From the NCBI GenBank assembly GCA_047974415.1, contig JBKECH010000089.1:1-17814 (forward strand): a DNA stretch of 17,814 nucleotides, in the 5' to 3' direction. The stretch comes from JBKEAJ01 sp047974415. Its GTDB lineage: Bacteria; Bacteroidota; Bacteroidia; Bacteroidales; Prolixibacteraceae. Each line of letters begins with the position of its first letter. Position 1 is the first letter of the stretch. Under the pieces are notes generated by a model. It was not told the DNA's origin. It did not search any database and was given only the letters and a program-made list of their open reading frames with translations. A program made the position numbers and the translations under genes. Positions 15,338 through 17,814 of the stretch are shown here, piece by piece.

Positions 15338-15607
15338 GAAATAATGGCTCTATGTCGAATGTGGTTGGTAGACTTTAATGGAAAATAGAAAAAGTATTCG
15401 AATTGCAACACAAAAGAGCATTTTGGCGTAACGTTTCTTTAAACAGTTTTATCTTGGTAGAGGGTGTATCAAGCGCTTTCTTCGAAAAGTTTTGGCTTGA
15501 TAGAGGGTGTATCAAGTGTTTTCTTCGAAAAGTTTTGGCTTGGTAGGCCTAATGATTTTTTAGTTTCCAAATCTCACCCACTCTATTCGACATAGAGCCG
15601 AAATAAT
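15338..15607. mobile_element. MITE with ISL3-like ends and 8-bp target duplication (E2)
   Basis: GGCTCTATGTCGAAT (15346-15360) is the perfect inverse of ATTCGACATAGAGCC (15585-15599), and imperfect pairing extends to about 35 bp. The 254-bp element is flanked by exact copies of GAAATAAT (15338-15345 and 15600-15607), an 8-bp AT-rich target duplication. Ends beginning GGCTCT and 8-bp duplications are the habit of the ISL3 transposase family, known in Bacteroidota, so an ISL3 transposase acting in trans is the likely mover. The element encodes no protein and contains 43-bp tandem repeats (15453-15546). The intact duplication suggests a recent insertion. Confidence 0.8.
15453..15546 (+). repeat. 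43-bp tandem repeat inside the MITE
   Basis: Two full units (15453-15495 and 15496-15538) and the first 8 bases of a third. Each unit opens with CTTGRTAGAGGGTGTATCAAG, able to fold as a 7-bp stem around GAGGGTG; the single change in the stem, A to G, keeps a G-T pair. TTCTTCGAAAAG follows. The units differ at only a few positions. Confidence 0.8.
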
Positions 15608-15630
15608 CTTATCCTTTCTTTTCACCAAAC

Positions 15631-15651
15631 CTATGGACTGGAAGTCCATAG
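15631..15651. promoter_or_regulatory. 9-bp inverted repeat upstream of a small membrane-protein gene
   Basis: CTATGGACT and AGTCCATAG surround GGA. The pair ends 18 bp before the -7 element at 15670 and so covers the region where a regulator or the -33 contact would lie. No T-run follows, so an operator is more likely than a terminator. Confidence 0.35.
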
Positions 15652-15669
15652 TGATTTATTTATTGTACG

Positions 15670-15677
15670 TACTTTTG
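15670..15677 (+). promoter_or_regulatory. -7 element before the 81-aa membrane-protein gene
   Basis: TACTTTTG fits TAnnTTTG exactly and ends 4 bases before the ATG at 15682, so the transcript would be leaderless or nearly so. With its flanking bases it also reads GTACTTTTGC, matching the GTAnnTTTGC core described for CTnDOT attachment sites. Confidence 0.5.
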
Positions 15678-15681
15678 CAAT

Positions 15682-15927
15682 ATGATTGATTATCTATTGT
15701 TGGCTTTAACAACCTTTATTCTCGGAGTTCCATTCGGATATTTAAGAGGAGGGAGCAAAAAACTGTCTTTCCTGTGGTTTTTATATATCCACTTACCAAT
15801 TCCTCTTATCATATTGCTACGTAAGAGTCTTGAGATTCCTATATATTATAGTATGCTGGTAACAGTGCCGATATATTTCCTTGCCCATTATATCGGGATG
15901 AGGATCCGTAAGAGCAGAAAGTGTTAA
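15682..15927 (+). CDS. Small hydrophobic protein, three membrane segments
   Basis: I do not recognise the family. The 81-aa protein has three hydrophobic segments (about 3-20, 29-46 and 53-71), a Gly/Lys-rich loop RGGSKK after the first, and a strongly basic C-terminus MRIRKSRKC that should stay in the cytoplasm. It is probably a real gene: an exact -7 element precedes it, an inverted repeat sits at the regulatory position, and the composition is coherent for a membrane protein. It lies alone between the MITE and the tRNA. Confidence 0.6.
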   Translation: MIDYLLLALTTFILGVPFGYLRGGSKKLSFLWFLYIHLPIPLIILLRKSLEIPIYYSMLVTVPIYFLAHYIGMRIRKSRKC

Positions 15928-16084
15928 TAATGCCACTCCTGCCGAGGCGAACACATAGGTTTGCATTTACACCTACATTTTAGGGCTTGATTTTCTAGTT
16001 CAGGTCCACGATATTATGAATAAGTCTAAGCAATATCACAAGAAAATCACATTCTGTATATTGCTTATAACAAGCAGTATACTT

Positions 16085-16111
16085 ACATATAGAAAATATT
16101 TTTCTATATGT
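16085..16111. repeat. 12-bp perfect AT-rich hairpin abutting the tRNA promoter
   Basis: ACATATAGAAAA and TTTTCTATATGT flank TAT. It ends two bases before the TTTG of the tRNA-Asp promoter. It may end the upstream transcript, or act as an upstream promoter element or operator. Confidence 0.45.
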
Positions 16112-16112
16112 A

Positions 16113-16144
16113 TTTGTGTAATAAAAAAAAAGTCTCTACATTTG
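16113..16144 (+). promoter_or_regulatory. Consensus promoter for tRNA-Asp
   Basis: TTTG (16113-16116), a 20-base spacer and TACATTTG (16137-16144) match the Bacteroidota consensus exactly. Initiation near 16151 falls about 9 bases before the mature tRNA. Confidence 0.8.
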
Positions 16145-16159
16145 CATCGCTTTTAAAGA

Positions 16160-16233
16160 GGTGGCGTAGTTCAGTTGGTTAGAATGCCGGCCTGTCACGC
16201 CGGAGGTCGCGAGTTCGAGTCTCGTCGTCACCG
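16160..16233 (+). tRNA. tRNA-Asp (anticodon GTC)
   Basis: Full cloverleaf of 74 nt. The acceptor arms GGTGGCG and CGTCACC pair with one G-T; the D-arm holds AGTTGGTTAGA. The anticodon stem CCGGC/GCCGG encloses loop CTGTCAC with GTC at 16194-16196, and the T-loop is TTCGAGT. The discriminator is G and CCA is not encoded. Promoter and terminator are both present. An integrase gene begins about 300 bp downstream, and tRNA 3' ends are common integration sites. Confidence 0.95.
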
Positions 16234-16271
16234 CTTAGACCGAAAGACAAAAGATGGTCAAAACGACACAA

Positions 16272-16305
16272 AGCCCTGTAAAACTAAGTTTTACAGGGCT
16301 TTTTT
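16272..16305 (+). terminator. Rho-independent terminator after tRNA-Asp
   Basis: AGCCCTGTAAAAC pairs with GTTTTACAGGGCT around a short centre and is followed directly by a run of T (to 16305). This strong intrinsic terminator closes the tRNA unit and insulates the integrase region. Confidence 0.85.
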
Positions 16306-16359
16306 CATTTATAGAAATCGTCCTAAAAGACATCAAACTGCCAAGTTTGAACAGTTTTT

Positions 16360-16502
16360 GGTTACAAAAAGGTTACACAAAATGAGCGGAATATTTCTGT
16401 AACCTTTTTACGCATAAGTCTCTGAACTGTCGCACATTGTCTTCTGCAATATAATTCATAATTAGTTTATTAACCACACCTTTGCATTGTGATTTGGTTA
16501 CA
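16360..16502. repeat. Cluster of GGTTACA repeats upstream of the integrase
   Basis: GGTTACA occurs at 16360-16366, 16371-16377 and 16496-16502 and inverted at 16398-16404. The pair AAAAAGGTTACA (16366-16377) and TGTAACCTTTTT (16398-16409) is a perfect 12-bp inverted repeat with a 20-bp spacer. The cluster lies between tRNA-Asp and the recombinase start. It could be arm-type integrase binding sites or an operator for the int gene. Confidence 0.5.
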
Positions 16503-16528
16503 CAATACTTGGGTACAAAAACAACATT

Positions 16529-17653
16529 ATGAGTAGTACTTTTAAAATTCTCTTTTATTTGAGAAAGAACCATGTAAACAAACATGGTAAATCAGCAATT
16601 ATGGTTAGAGTTACAGTCAACGGAGAAAGATGTGCTTTCAGCTCCAAGCTAGAAATAGATCCTGAAATATGGGACACTAAACTTGGAGGGATTAGAGGAC
16701 GAAACCATGTTGCCATAGAGATAAATAACCGACTTGAAGATATGAGTTCTTCAATAAGAAACTTATTTTACAAGATTGAAAGAGAAGATGGCTATGTAAC
16801 AGCAGAAAAAATCAAAAACTCTTTTCTAGGGCATACAATAAAACAACAGAGCCTAATAGGTCTTTTCCAACAACACAATGATGAGTTTAAAAAATTAGTC
16901 GGTGTCAGCAAAAGCAAAGACACATATGAGAAATATATACGGACTTGCTCAAGAATCGAAGACTTTGTGAAATCAAAATACAACTTATCAGATATTCCTC
17001 TTAGAGAGGTCAACCATAAATTTATTACGGATTTAGAAGCATATCTACGCGTAGATTGTAGATACCAAGAGAACACAGCTGCCAAATACATGCAGCGTTT
17101 TAGGCATATTATTATTATCGCCAAAAATTATGGTTGGGTTTTAACAGACCCCTTCGTAAACTATCAAATTAGATTTAAGAAAGTGGATAGAGGTTTTCTT
17201 ATTGATGAAGAACTTGAAAGAATTATGAAAAAAGAGTTCTCTACAATACGATTAGAGCAAGTAAGAGACATCTTCATTTTCTCTTGCTTCACTGGTCTTG
17301 CATATATTGATGTCAAGAATTTGACTAAAGATAATATCAGACAGTCCTTTGACGGCTCTCTTTGGATAATGACAAAGCGTCAAAAAACGGACACCCCAGT
17401 AAATGTCCCACTACTGACTATTCCGAAGTTGATAATAGAGAAATACAAAGGGAAACTGAAAGATAATATATTATTACCTGTCTTGAGTAATCAAAAGACT
17501 AACTCTTATCTTAAAGAAATTGCTGATGTTTGCGGAATAAACAAGAACCTCACCTTCCACCTTGCTCGCTCTTTTCTCTGCCGTCTACCAAGTTCCACAG
17601 GAAGTAGATGCCTTTGGTTTTGGCTCGCCCGGTGCTTACCAACACATCATTGA
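16529..17653 (+). pseudogene. Tyrosine recombinase (integrase), 3'-truncated
   Basis: A Bacteroidota-type phage/ICE integrase that would cut and rejoin att sites. The first 347 residues are family-like: an arm-binding N-domain (about 5-90, starting FKILFYLRKNHVNKHGKSAIMVRV), a SAM-like core-binding domain (about 105-210), and a catalytic domain with FSCFTGLAYIDVKNL and the TKRQKT lysine. As in IntDOT-like enzymes, the position of the first catalytic Arg (GLR) is not Arg here (GLA). The frame then reaches NLTFHLAR, where the family continues H-T-F and later has the nucleophilic Tyr. Here similarity stops at Arg347 (17567-17569) and 27 unrelated residues follow, so the second His and the Tyr are lost and the protein cannot recombine DNA. 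Intact relatives are about 400-415 aa. Confidence 0.85.
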
Positions 17654-17814
17654 GTGTGATGGCATACTGCAAGGTACTCTCGACCACAACCCTGTCGGCG
17701 GAAATTGGTGCGATGATATAGTCCATTTCCAAAAGTGTCTGCACCAGCTCTCGATTATTGATTGTTCCGGGCAGATCGAAGAATACAAAATCGGGATTTA
17801 ACTCACTGATTGCC
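17550..17814 (-). pseudogene. traA: TraA/ParA-type ATPase of a conjugative transposon, both ends missing
   Basis: The frame enters from the right edge. It reads ISELNPDFVFFDLPGTINN with the ParA switch motif DLPGT, then LLEMDYIIAPISADRVVVESTLQY and LVSTGRAKTKGIYFLWNLVDGREKSE. This is the ParA-like protein encoded at the head of the tra region in CTnDOT-type elements. Similarity stops at about 17565, and three unrelated codons and a stop follow, all read from integrase DNA. The gene is therefore cut at its 3' side exactly where the integrase is cut. The N-terminus with the Walker A motif lies outside the window. Confidence 0.75.

Noticed and set aside
15453..15546. CRISPR array
   Set aside because: The 43-bp units are directly adjacent with no unique spacers, and no cas genes are present.

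Overview
The window reads as chromosomal DNA of a Bacteroidota bacterium, most likely order Bacteroidales. The signs are perfect TAnnTTTG promoter elements in front of several genes, a glycogen-synthase-like/DUF4270 gene pair, a short N-domain-only F1 epsilon subunit, a bactofilin, lipoprotein signals ending in a Cys, and an IntDOT-like tyrosine recombinase. Species cannot be named from this sequence alone. GC is moderate to low, and most of the window is conserved housekeeping sequence. Both edges and some intergenic gaps hold mobile-element debris.

Layout. 1-224 (minus) is the 5' end of an RND-type efflux adaptor lipoprotein. 225-971 has no conserved gene: it holds a 14-bp palindrome, repeat R copy A and a decayed MITE-like element. 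972-3521 (minus) is a class II (adenosylcobalamin) ribonucleotide reductase. 3802-8806 (plus) runs through an exported cyclophilin, a glycogen-synthase-like protein, a DUF4270 lipoprotein, and atpD-atpC. 8807-9307 is non-coding with more element-like debris. 9308-10306 (minus) is a Tat/lipoprotein-signal metallophosphoesterase with two altered metal ligands, divergent from dnaG (10394-12346, plus). 12375-14305 (minus) carries a four-helix membrane protein, a bactofilin, rpmF and yceD (DUF177).

14306-15681 is the repeat-rich part. It holds a hairpin cluster bounded by a 13-bp inverted repeat, repeat R copy B, an IS200/IS605 tnpA remnant cut by that repeat, and a clear MITE (15346-15599). The MITE has GGCTCTATGTCGAAT ends, an exact 8-bp target duplication and internal 43-bp tandem repeats. 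Then come a small three-helix membrane protein, tRNA-Asp(GTC) with a strong promoter and terminator, and a tyrosine recombinase. The recombinase is broken at 17564-17569 and runs head-on into the truncated 3' end of a TraA/ParA-type conjugation gene.

How it fits together. atpD-atpC ends abruptly with no F0 genes, while a bactofilin and an AtpI-like membrane protein, which in relatives sit at the head of the F0 cluster, lie about 3.6 kb away on the other strand. This suggests an atp locus that was split. The tRNA-Asp/integrase/traA end is the edge of an integrated conjugative element or its deletion remnant. I see no defence system, CRISPR array or novel multigene operon. The most interesting material is the ISL3-like MITE family with its linked repeat R, the integrase/traA junction, the substituted metallophosphoesterase, and the split atp locus.
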